From contig CM045758.1 of assembly GCA_025200525.1 (NCBI GenBank), forward strand, positions 8,304,580 through 8,368,579: a stretch of DNA of 64,000 nucleotides, written 5' to 3'. The notes beneath the pieces were generated by a model. That model was not told the origin of the DNA, did not search any database, and saw only the letters and a program-made list of their open reading frames with translations. The position numbers and the translations under genes are program-made. Of this stretch, positions 1-10,159 are shown in pieces. This DNA is from Camellia lanceoleosa (Eukaryota > Streptophyta > Magnoliopsida > Ericales > Theaceae). Every line of letters starts with the position of its first letter. Positions within the stretch are counted from its first letter, which is position 1.

Positions 1-626
1 CATGAACTCAGAGTGTACGCTCGAGCGTGGAGTTCCCCACTCGAGCGTGAGTCCAAATTATGGAAATTCCAAATTGAACCTTCAAGTTCAAAATCAACTT
101 TAAATACATCAAATTCGATCATTTTGGGCTAATTTTCTGGAAAACACTTTAAAACCCATAATATGACATGTTTCAAAGGTCAATTTGTAAAATCAAAGCC
201 CAAAGGTAAGTCAATTTGAACACAATTTCAATAAAACTTCAAGAACACAATGTATATGTAACATGCATGTGTTCAACTAAATTCAAAGCTTCAAATACAT
301 GCTCCCAAGAGCCAATTCCCTCAAAAACATGATGAATTCATGGATTATAACAATAATATGGACATGCATGCAACAATTTCCATGAAAACCACTCTAAACT
401 TCATGATATGCACATGCATGCAAGAATTAAGCTTCAATTCAACAATCTAAACCAATTCTTGACTCTAATCTTCAATATATCAAGAACCATGCAAGAACTA
501 ACTTAAATACAAGTTTAAGAAGATGGTTCCTCTACCATATGCCTTGAATTCAAGATGTAGAAGCTCACATATGCAATCCTCTCTTCAAATCTCTCAATCT
601 TTCAAGCAAATCTTTCAAGATGAAAC

Positions 627-669
<43 letters not shown>

Positions 670-1090
670 GGTTTGGTCTCAAAGATGAGCAAAATGATGC
701 AACACATAAACTCTAACAAGACTTAACAAAGTGGCCCACTTCTATGGCATTTTGGTAAATAAAGCCAACTAATGTAATTCAACATTATTTAATCTAATTT
801 AATCATACAAAATCACATTTCAATTAAATATACCATAAAATCACATAAATTCTAATTAACACATAACACTAATCAATTTCAAATTCACCCGCCGATAAGG
901 CCTTCAATTTATAATTTAAAACATAAAACATGAACAGATCAATTAACAGTCAAACAGATAGAAATGCATTTAAACTAACACACTCAATCAATCAGTTCAG
1001 AATTTCAGTCAATTCAGTTACTTATCATGATCGATCCACAGTTTAGCGATGTCGATGGTGTATCGATGCTTGATTGTGAGGGTTGTCACA
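1..1090 (-). mobile_element. E1: 3' LTR of Ty3/gypsy element, truncated by window edge
   Basis: This stretch matches 17666-18754 almost base for base, so it is the inner part of the downstream LTR of the minus-strand element E1. It ends on + with TTGTCACA, which reads TGTGACAA as an LTR start on the minus strand, directly after a polypurine tract. It contains two CTCGAG-core motifs at its left edge, a CT microsatellite at about 630-668 and AT-rich sequence. The ORF over the CT run is low-complexity and not a gene. The outer LTR end and its target duplication lie left of the window. Confidence 0.9.
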
Positions 1091-1103
1091 GTCTCCCCTC
1101 CTT
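1091..1103 (-). promoter_or_regulatory. E1 polypurine tract
   Basis: Read on the minus strand this is a purine-rich run (AAGGAGGGGAGAC) abutting the LTR start. It is the expected plus-strand primer site for reverse transcription and fixes the element's orientation as minus. Confidence 0.75.
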
Positions 1104-1730
1104 ATAAAGAGTTTGGTCCTCCAAACTCGAATTACCTTCATTTTGGAAGAATACAGGATTCAGTGGGAACAATTCAGGGTATCTCTTCATCATATCGTCT
1201 TCCTTTTCCCAAGTGGCATAAGCGCCACCATGGTTTTGCCAATCAACTTTCACTAACTGAATCTCTTTATTCCTCAACTTCTTGACCCGTCGGTTTACAA
1301 TCTGAATAGGCCGTTCTTCATAAGTGTAGTTATCACTTAGCACTACATGGGTAGGCTCAATCATATGGAAGGGATCCTGGAGGTAATCCCTCAACATTGA
1401 AATATGGAAAACATTGTGCATATGCTCCATTTCAGGTGGAAGTGCCACCGAATTAATCTTTTCAATAATCTCATACGGCCCGACATATCTCGGCGCTAGC
1501 TTACCCTTGACTCCAAAACGAGTCTGGCCTTTCATCGATGTCACTTTAACAAAAACATGATCACCTACTTCATACTCTCTGTCTCACCTTCAGATATCCG
1601 CATAACTTTTCTGTCGGCCTTGTGCGGTTTTCAGTCTCTGTTGAATCAGTTTCACTTTTTCTATGGTTTCATGAACAATTTCGGGCCCAAGCATAGGCCC
1701 ATCTCCAACTTCTGCCCAACAAATCGGAGA
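1104..1730 (-). pseudogene. E1 integrase C-terminus with chromodomain-like tail
   Basis: The minus-strand frame at 1086-1544 encodes the end of a Ty3/gypsy polyprotein. It contains a GPYEIIEKI motif (GPF/Y-type module), then VFHISMLRDY, and a tail with KVDWQNHGGAYATWE that resembles a chromodomain ending. This arrangement is typical of chromovirus integrases of the Tekay/Del lineage, whose tails are thought to guide insertion to heterochromatin. The frame is interrupted between 1545 and 1730, so no continuous integrase can be made. Lineage is inferred from motif memory, not a search. Confidence 0.8.
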
Positions 1731-2374
1731 TCAACATTTTCTGCCATACAAAGCCTCGAAAGGCGCCATACCAATGCTCGAATGAAAACTGTTGTTGTAG
1801 GCAAATTCGGCTAAAGGTAAATGGCTTTCCCAATTTCCTTGAAAATCAAGAACGCATATTCTCAGTAAATCCTCCAGAGTCTGGATGGTTCTTTCTAACT
1901 GGCCATCTGACTGAGGATGGTATGCACTACTCAGTCTCAGTTCAGTACCCAATGCTATCTGTAGGCTTTGCCAGAATCTCGATGTAAACATCGAGTCCTT
2001 ATCAGAAACAATGGACACAGGCACTCCATACAATCTAACAATCTCATCAATATAGATCACAGCTAATTTGTCCGCATTATAAATTGTTTTTTGTCCGCAT
2101 TATAAATTGTTTTGACAGGTAAGAAGTGAGCAGATTTAGTCAGTCTATCAATAATAACCCAAATTAAATCCATACCTTTACTGGAGCAAGGCAAACCAAC
2201 GATGAAATCCATAGTAATATGTTCTCATTTCCACTCCGGTATGGGTAAGGCTTGCAGTAAGCCTGTGAGTCGTTGATGTTCGGCTTTGACTTGTTGGCAA
2301 TGAAGACATTTCGACACAAAATCAGCAATCTCTTTCTTCATTCCCAGCCACCAGAAATTCAGTTTCAAGTCTTG
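1731..2374 (-). pseudogene. E1 integrase catalytic core, frameshifted
   Basis: The retroviral-type integrase core inserts the cDNA using a D,D-35-E triad. Visible pieces, in minus-strand order, are a WWLGMKKEIADF region, a CLHCQQ zinc-finger half, MDLIWVIIDRLTKSAHF (first Asp), SDKDSMFTSRFW (second Asp) and AYHPQSDGQLERTIQ (Glu). Lesions: stop codons just inside 2374 and in the WKWE motif, and a local tandem duplication at about 2068-2112 that adds about 23 bp and shifts the frame between the first and second catalytic Asp. The ORF at 1731-2060 holds the intact second half, up to FEALYGRKC. Non-functional as it stands. Confidence 0.88.
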
Positions 2375-3118
2375 TTACATTTTCGTATTCCCTAGGTGGA
2401 TAGACAGTTTTGAATTATGGCCCTCTTGCAGAATTCGCCTTTTCAGTTTAGAATCATTCGGTACACACAACCTTCCCTGAAATTTCAATACATTATTTTC
2501 AAATTTGAAGTCCGGCCTCGATTTGGACTCCCATTCATCAATGACCTTTCTCTGAAAGTCATCTTGTTGCTGTTTCTCTTTAATCTCCTCAATCAGTGCA
2601 GGTTGAGCAGAAATAGTAGCCAATGTTCCACCTTGTTCACGCAACACAATCTCAACTTCAAATTTTTCAAGGTCACATAGTAATTCTTTCTGCCCGGTGA
2701 GTAAACAGGCTAAATTTCCAAACGATTTCCGACTTAGTGCATCGGCAATGGTATTAGCTTTTCCTGGATGGTACAAAATTTGTAGGTCATAATCTTTTAT
2801 TAGTTCTAACCATCTCTGCTGCCTCATGTTCAGTTCTTTCTGTGTGAAGAAGTATTTCAAACTCTTGTGATATGTATACACTTCACATGTTGCCCCATAA
2901 AGGTAGTAACGCCAGATTTTTAGTGCAAACACTACTACGGCAAGTTCTAAATCATGGGTCGGGTAGTTCTTTTCGTGTGGTCTCAGTTGTCGGGAAGCAT
3001 ATGCAATAACTTTACCATTCTGCATTAAGACACATCCCAAACCTTTATGAGAAGCATCACTAAATACAGTATAACCATCCGTACCTGAAGGTAGGGTGAG
3101 AATTGGTGCAGTCACAAG
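2375..3118 (-). pseudogene. E1 RNase H domain of gag-pol
   Basis: This is the RNase H module of a Ty3/gypsy polyprotein, which removes the RNA strand during reverse transcription. Motifs include [16 protein letters not shown] (first catalytic Asp), [20 protein letters not shown] (catalytic Glu area), [11 protein letters not shown] and the connection sequence [15 protein letters not shown]. The second Asp motif, usually SDHKSL, reads TYHKSL, so the key Asp is replaced. A TGA codon at 3119-3121 separates it from the RT in the same frame and is explained by CGA to TGA. It continues toward the integrase until a stop at the left end. Confidence 0.9.
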
Positions 3119-3901
3119 TCAAGTCTTTAACTCTTGGAAGGCTGATTCTCTCTTATCGGTCCAGTCAAATGATGTCCCCTTCTTAGTCAACTGAGTCAAT
3201 GATAGGGCAATCTTGGAGAAGTCTTTCACAAACCTCCTGTAATACTCGGCTAAGCCTAGGAAACTTTGGACTTCGGTAACATTAGACGGTCTGGGCCAAT
3301 TCACTACTGCTTCAATTTTCTGTGGGTCAACTATAATACCATCCTTACCAATCACATGTCCCAAAAACATCACACTGTCTAGCCAGAATTCACATTTGGT
3401 TAGTTTTGCATAAAGTTTCTGTTCTCTTAGGGTCTGTAAAGTAATTCTCAGATGGTGTTCATGTTCTTCCGTGCTTTTGGAATAAATCAAAATGTCATCT
3501 ATAAAAACAACTATAAAGTCATCTAAGAATGGTTTGAAAATTCTGTTCATAAAGTCCATGAATGCAGCAGGTGCATTGGTAACTCCGAAAGGCATAACAA
3601 GAAATTCGTAATGTCCATACCTCGTTCAAAAGACAGTCTTTTCAATGTCCCCTGATTTGACTTTCACCTGGTGGTATCCGGAACTAAGGTCAATTTTGGA
3701 GAACACTTGAGCACCCTGTAACTGATCAAATAAGTCATCAATACGAGGCAGTGGGTATTTATTTTTCACTGTTACCTTGTTCAGTTCGCGGTAGTCAATG
3801 CAGAGTCTCAATGAGCCGTCTTTCTTTTTCACAAATAAAACAGGTGCACCCCACGGTGAAGTACTGGGCCTGATAAACTTCTTATCTAACAGTTCTTGCA
3901 G
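3119..3901 (-). pseudogene. E1 reverse transcriptase domain
   Basis: RT copies element RNA into DNA. The frame shows [17 protein letters not shown], then [13 protein letters not shown] (first catalytic Asp), then [28 protein letters not shown] (the catalytic Asp pair) and FLGHVIG. The frame is broken by TGA after DIEKTVF (about 3600) and by TAG at about 3902. Both are single C-to-T changes from the family's usual Arg and Gln codons. The fold residues are otherwise well kept, so this copy was functional not very long ago in evolutionary terms. Confidence 0.93.
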
Positions 3902-4283
3902 CTAAACTTTCAACTCCTTCAATTCAATCGATGTCATTCTGTAAGGAGCTTTAGATACTGGCACTGTGCCCGGAATCACATCAATGGTGAACTCAATCTC
4001 CTTATCAATCAAATCCCCTGGTAGGTCATCTGGAAAAACATCTAGGAATTTTCTAACTATAGGAATACTGTTCACATCAGTTTTAGCATCAGTAGGTACA
4101 GTCAATACACAACACAGATACCCTTTACACCCCTTTTTCATCAGTTTAAAAGCTTTTATGGATGAAATCAGATATGGGGGAGGTACTACTCCAACTCCGT
4201 TAACACACAAATTCAGGCAGTCTAGATGGACGAAAAATAACTTGTTTTGTTACACAGTCTATGGTAGCATGATATTTCGTTAA
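3902..4283 (-). pseudogene. E1 protease-RT linker, left of the E2 insertion
   Basis: This minus-strand segment continues the protease that was cut by E2. Right after the insertion site the frame reads W-L-T-K-Y-H-A-T-I-D-C, the normal continuation of GMDW. After a dinucleotide (TG) expansion at about 4203-4209, which shifts the frame, it goes on as NGVGVVPPPYLISSIKAFKLMKKGC and then DVFPDDLPGDLIDKEIEFTIDVIPGTVPVSKAPYRMT, the usual lead-in to RT. The same block occurs in E7 at 63620-63900, which confirms the assignment. Confidence 0.88.
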
Positions 4284-4288
4284 CCAGT
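4284..4288 (+). repeat. E2 target site duplication, left (CCAGT)
   Basis: CCAGT lies immediately before the TG start of E2 and recurs at 14736-14740 immediately after its terminal CA. Joining the two flanks at one copy restores the continuous E1 protease reading frame, which confirms that E2 is a later insertion. Confidence 0.93.
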
Positions 4289-4772
4289 TGTAGACACCCA
4301 ATTTTTTGACCGACCTTAAGACTTAGACGTCATTGATTGAGCACTCGGTGACTGCGCATGTTGTGCTCGTTCTGAGGTCATGGAGTCTTGGCTGAGAGCT
4401 TTACCTCTGAACTTCGGGACTCTTTTGTGCTTTGCCTTGGTTTGCGAACCAAGTCTTGTAGGATACGTTTCGTGGTCGTAGGCCACTTTTCCCGTTTGGA
4501 GACAAGTTTTCGATTTTCGAAGCCGTCGGCTATGCGCCTCGGTTCGGGACCGCTTAAGTTTCTCTGTTTGCTCCGATTTTTGGCACACACCTTGTTTCCT
4601 CTCCCTAGAGGGACACTGTGGCTCGGGAGACCACCTTCGTCGTCGTACACCACTTTCGATGCTTAACAGTCAATTTTCGGGGCACCTGACTACGCGTTTT
4701 GGCCCCGAACCCTCGTTTTGCATCGATATGGGTTCATTTTTGGCATGGACCCTAGTTTCATTGTTAGGAAGG
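4289..4772 (+). mobile_element. E2 5' LTR remnant
   Basis: It aligns with 10160-10693 at roughly 90% by eye, starting TGTAGACACCC. The right copy has an extra stretch near 10330-10390. Similarity stops abruptly after GTTAGGAAGGTG, where the right LTR continues but this copy enters unrelated sequence. The breakpoint marks the deletion that removed most of the LTR, the primer site and the coding region. The ORFs here are not genes. Confidence 0.88.
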
Positions 4773-7700
4773 TGTTTATCTTTTTGCTTTTTTTTGAGTC
4801 TGTTCCTGCCTTGGAGCCAGTTGTGCAGACAGTTCTAAATGAAACAGCAGTGGTTTTTCATGCTTTTGTGCTTGTTCTCGCCTTAAACCAATTGTGCCAG
4901 AAGTTTGAATGGAACGACAGTGCATTTTCACCTACTTCTTCTGTGCCCTTTAAGTCATTGCATTGACCTAAGTTTTTCAAAACTTTTTGAACATTGTGAT
5001 GAAAACGAAGAGGGAGGAATTCCTCAAGATTTGCAAAAATTTGATCAATTGAGAGATAGAAAGGCATGCTAAGCCCTTAATGAATGAGATCATGTTTGTT
5101 AATATGAGTACTGAGAAGGATCCTGGCTTGATCCAGATTGGTTCCGTACTCTCTTCAGCGCGAGCAACTAGTCGCTTTCTTAAAAAATTTCAAAAAATGT
5201 TTTGCGCGGTCCTGCGAAGACCTGTGTGGAATCGCTCTTGAGATTGAGCAGCTTAGGATCGCTCTTAGCCCTGAGACTCGACCCCTAACTTTCAAACCTT
5301 GAACTTGAATTCAGAATGTTCAACGGTCAACTACAATGTACGGTCTGTGTGGCGAGATTCGAAGCAGCCCTCGGACTAGGGGCAAAGAAGTCAGATCAAG
5401 AAGATCAGATGTCGTCAAAAGAAGCTTGCAAAGCTAGATCAGAAGCACCCCTCGAACTAGGGGAAAAAATGTCAAAGGTGCTCGAAGTGTCAAAAAAATT
5501 GGGATGTTTCTCGAGCTAACAAAGATCAGCAAGAATGCCAAATCCCAGAAGGGAGGAAAGAAGAAAGCATTGCTAAAGGATAACCGAGTTCTTATCCACA
5601 ACACTAGGGGCAAATTTAGCCCCCCATTGGATGGACTTCTGCATCGTCAACGAACAGCAGCCATTCTCCTGGATTCAGATGACTTCAGGATCTCAAAACC
5701 ATTTGACATGGACAAAGCTACACTTTTACCCTTTGAGAGGCTCGCTGGGCCGAAAACCCGAAAGGGCGACCCAGGCAAAAGTTAGAGCAAGAAAAAGAAC
5801 AAAAAGAACAAAAAAAAAAAATGCAAAGAATGAAAAAAAAAGAGAAAAAGAAGAAAAATGAAGAAAATGAAAGGAAAAGATGAAAAAGAAAAAAGTAGAA
5901 AAGAAATGAAAAGAATTGAAATGAAAAGAAGAACATAGCTCGCAAGGTTGAAAACCTAGAAGGGCGGCCTTGGAAAAAGTTAGAGCGTAAAAGGTAAGGG
6001 TTAATACACAAGTGAACTTGAGACCCGGACTACGTAAGGCTTAATTCCCATCTTTGGGATACGTAGGCAACTTCATTCTGAAGTCCAGCCGTAAAACACT
6101 TCAAATTCGACTGTGTCCATGCGATGGTTCTGGTCATCTTTGTCTTCTCTATATCCGAGAATTTGGTCGTAATTGTCACTGTGAGGACTGGTTGCCACGT
6201 GCTGCGGCACCATTCAGACAAGGGGCAACTTTCCATTGTCGTGCAGTGCCATTTCAATAAGGGGCAATTTTCCATTGTTATGGATTTGAGGTTGTGCATC
6301 TCAAGAGTAAATTCTGCGTTGGTTGAACACTGGCCATTTGCAAAAATAGTTTTTGAGAATTTTTAATGAGGTTGACTAATTCTCTTGAAAATTATTCCAT
6401 TTTTCCAAAACTGGACCATTTTCTTGGACCAAAAAAAAAGGGGAAAATTTTCAGTGCTCATAACCTGACTTGCATGATTTTAAATCAGAAAATCGAACAA
6501 GCATGTTAATCTAACTCTCATGTTGGTCAAAATTGTTTTAGTAGAAAATCAAAACAAAAAATTGGTCAAAATGATGAACTAGGGGCACAGTTGAGTCAGG
6601 TTTCCTGTCTTTCCCTTGTTGTCAATGCATTTGCTAGAAAGGGCACCATGTTTGCCAGAAAGGGCACCCTATTCGCCAAGAAGGGCACAACGGAAGCTAA
6701 CAGAAAAGGGCTGAAAGCTCTCATATCCTCCAAGCAACGAGGTATCAAGCCAAGTGCGAAGCACGAATTGGAATGGGACAAGATATTCCACTCCCTCATC
6801 TGGACAGATCTGATCACATCCAAACTCTCCAGCAGAGCATCGTTAACCGATGTCAGCTACAGATTTGCTATACACCCAGTTGTAGCGCAGCCCCTCTGTG
6901 GGAGAAACTCACTGTTGGGAACAAGAAGAAGAATCTAGCAGAATGCTAGGGACAAGAGCCCGCAACTTTTTTGTTTATCCATCAACCACTCAAGGGAGGG
7001 ATAAAAAATGAGAGATTGAAGAATAGAGAGATGTGCGCTGAGAGAAAAAGTGAGGAAAAAGGGCTTTTTCAGAAAAACAGAGCATGAGGGCCGAGTGATG
7101 TGAGAATCACAAATGAGAAATGATGGGAAACAATACTCGAAGAAACTGGCTACTCGTGCACCAAGAGGTCTCTTGCCTTTATAACACAGTTGAGTGTTGT
7201 GTTTGTGTGTTTTTGTTTGTTTTGATTCTTGTTTTGAGTCGTTTGAGTGTCAATAGATGTGTTTAGGTTGTTTTACCTTATTTTTCCTTTATTGAGTTGT
7301 GTTTAGGTTGTTCTACCTTTTGTTTTCCGTTGTTGACTCGTTTTGGCTGTGGTCAGTTGTAGGCTCAATACCCGGTTGAGAACCCTTTTCTCATCTCACT
7401 TTCAAAAAAAAAATCGTTTTTTGCTCAGAACGCCATGCCATTCTCCACATTTGTGCAAAACAGAATTTGTTCTTTCATAAAATCGCAGGATTCAACCTAG
7501 GTCACATGAGAACAGTAAAACCAGGACCTACTTAAAGCTATATGGGTTTCGGACTGCAAAGCAAAAGAAAAGAGGAAAATTTTGGAGCATCTGAGTGTGT
7601 TTCAACTTCTGCAAGTTCCGTCTTTATGAGCTGTGTGCCAAATAAGCAGATTATTGTGTTATGAGCTGCGTGTTCAGAATAAGCAGTGTGCTGATATGAG

Positions 7701-8020
7701 CTGTCTGTTCAAAGTGAACAGAATATTGTGTTGACTGTTTCACTGTTTTAAGCCGGAATGGCAATCAGAAGTGCTCTCCCTGAGTATCATTCCCTGTCAG
7801 AGTAAAACGGTTTACCGCTACTCACTCCATGAGGTGCTTTCTAAAGTGCCTCTTTGCTTATTGCATTCTCTAAACATCATGCTCTACTTTTCTTGTAACA
7901 TGTACTGTATCATCGCACTTATTGCGTTTATTTGCATCTTTTGTTGTCTTGTACCATTTATCCTTTTACGCCGAGCTGCGTTTAGGATCGATATCCTCCC
8001 GGGCTTTCTCAGGTTGCGCC
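4773..8020 (+). other. E2 internal 3' untranslated remnant, no coding domain
   Basis: No protein domain is recognisable on either strand. Visible landmarks are purine-rich A-tracts (5790-5930), two blocks carrying CGAAAACCCGAAAGGGCG-type and ACTACGTAAGGCTTAATTCC / GGGATACGTAGGCA sequence that I associate from memory with the region after pol in Ogre-like elements, and a short triple repeat of an AGAAGGGCAC-type unit at about 6637-6690. The ORFs of 60-115 codons here have low complexity and no family resemblance. I regard them as chance frames. Confidence 0.6.
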
Positions 8021-9090
8021 AAGCACGCGCTTTTCAGTGTGGTTTGAGTGTCCCGTTCCTTACGTGATTTCAGCGTGTTTGGAATTTATCCCTAGCTGCG
8101 TTGTAGACGCGCTGGGCGGTTTGTTGGACCTCCTCTCACGATTTCAGCGTGGTTTGAGTATCCCGTTCCTTACGCGATTTCAGCGTGTTTGGAATTTATC
8201 GAGTTGCGTTGTAGGCCTTGTTGGCGGTTTGTTGGACCTCATCTCACGATTTCAGCGTGGTTTGAGTGTCCCGTTCCTTATGCGATTTCAACATGTTTGG
8301 AATTTATCCCAAGTTGTGTTGTAGATGCGCTGGGCGGTTTGTTGGACCTCCTCTCACAATTTCAGCGTGGTTTGAGTGTCCCGTTCCTTACACGATTTCA
8401 GCATGTTTGGAATTTATCTCAGGACGCCTGATGTCCGGGCATGGGCGAGTTTTATCTCAGGTTGTGTTGATACACGCGTTGGGCGGTTTGTTGGACCTCG
8501 TCTCATGATTTCAGCGTGGTTTGAGTGTCCCGTTCCTTACGTGATTTCAGCGTGTTTGGAATTTATCCCAGGTTGCGTTGTAGACGCACTGGGCGGTTTG
8601 TTGGACCTCCTCTCACGATTTCAGCGTGGTTTGGGTGTCCCGTTCCTTACGCGATTTCAGCGTGTTTGGAATTTATCGAGTTACGTTGTAAGCCTTGTTG
8701 GGCGGCTTGTTGGACCTACTCTCACGATTTCAGCGTGGTTTGAGTGTCCCGATCCTTACGCGATTTCAGAGTGTTTGGAATTTATCTCAAGACGCTTGAT
8801 GTGCAGGCCAAAGGGGTTTATCTCAGGTTGCGTTGTAGACGCACCTAGGTCGTTTTTGGACCTCCTCTCACAATTTCAGCGTGGTTTGAGTGTCCTATTC
8901 CTTACACGATTTCAACGTTCTTGCAATTTATCTCAAGATGCCTGATGTGCGGGCCTGGGCGGGTTTTATCTCAGGTTGTGTTGATACACGCCTAGGCGGG
9001 TTGTTGGACCTTCTCTCACGATTTCAGCGTAGTTTGAGTGTCCCTTTCCTCACACAATTTCAGCGTGTTTGGAATTTGACTTAGGTTGCG
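8021..9090 (+). repeat. E2 tandem array of about 110-bp and about 148-bp units
   Basis: A unit holding GTTTGGAATTTATC, then GGCGGTTTGTTGGACCTC, then ATTTCAGCGTGGTTTGAGTG repeats about nine times. The GTTTGGAATTT start recurs near 8077, 8187, 8294, 8404, 8554, 8664, 8773, 8920 (diverged) and 9067. Spacing is about 110 bp, except about 148 bp where an extra block of roughly 40 bp with GATGTSCRGGC is inserted. Several frames stay open across the array, giving repetitive ORFs of up to 189 codons. This is a by-product of the repeat, not a protein gene. Confidence 0.9.
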
Positions 9091-10146
9091 TCGTATGCGT
9101 GCCTAATTGTTTGTTTTTCCTCCTCTCATCATTCCAACATGGTTGGAGTATTTTCCCCTTTGCATTCACCATTGCATTTTATATGCATTGCATCATGCTA
9201 CCTTGCGCACCTCACCTACACTTGTTAGTGCATTGCATTTCATTCGCGCTATTTTGCACATCGCACTGTCTTGTGCACTCATCTGGTCTGGGAGACCTTA
9301 AATCCTCTGGTCTAGGAGACCTTAAATCCTGCATCTTCATTCGCACTGTCTTGTGCACTCTCTGGTCTAGGAGACCTTAAATCCTCTAAAGGTGCAATTC
9401 CTTTGGTGTTTGTCGTGCCCGAATGACTTCCAGTGGTCTGGTATAGCCATCTGCCTGTGTTTGAGGTGAGTTCCTATGAGACCAACTGAGACGGTGGAAA
9501 CTAGAGTTCAAATGGCTCATGCCTAGAACGCAAAGGTTTGGGATTTCCGAGACTAAAGTCTGGTTTAAATACCCAGGGGTATATCCTCGGCTTGAAATCT
9601 GTATGGCAGCCCTATAGATTGAGATAGTATGTGTATGCACCTCAATTCTGGATACTGAACCAACCTAGTCTGTCATCCTGTTGGAGAATAGGGAAAGCTG
9701 CGACCATAGTCAGGGAGAAAAGTAGTACCTGTGGTTTAACTAAGAAGAAGCAAAAGACCCCCAATAGCATGAGGCACGATAGTGTATGTACGGTTCATTT
9801 GAAGCTGGTGCGACCAAACGAACCGGACAGGTATTGTATCTTCTCCGTGTGAGACGTAGCGAGAATTGTAATTCTTTTACATCCTTACTGCATGAAATGT
9901 AGTTTTTGCTTCGCATTCTTGCTTAAAACTGTTGCATTTATTGTGAATATTTGATTCATTTCAGCTCGCTGCTTTGCATGATCATGAGTTACGTTCAACT
10001 TTGTGCATAGCATTTTGCATTTTTCCCCTACCTACGGGCATATCTCTTTATCTCGCCTGTATGTCTAAGTCTTCGGCCTTGTCAAAAATGGGTCGTCTCT
10101 AGGCTTTAACATTCACTCCCGTCACTTATGACTTTCGAGTTCTGTC
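9091..10146 (+). other. E2 3' untranslated sequence between array and 3' LTR
   Basis: No coding domain is seen. A short direct repeat, TCTGGTCTRGGAGACCTTAA, occurs three times between about 9284 and 9384. The rest is unique sequence leading to the polypurine tract. Confidence 0.6.
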
Positions 10147-10159
10147 AAAGAGGGGCAAT
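10147..10159 (+). promoter_or_regulatory. E2 polypurine tract
   Basis: AAAGAGGGGCAA lies one base before the TG of the right LTR on the plus strand. This marks the right LTR as the 3' LTR and sets E2's orientation as plus, opposite to its host element E1. Confidence 0.8.

Noticed and set aside
8021..9090. Regular repeats that might be a CRISPR array, or a repetitive protein gene of up to 189 codons
   Set aside because: Units are about 110-148 bp with no unique spacers, in a plant LTR element. The open frames follow from the repeat and have no family resemblance.
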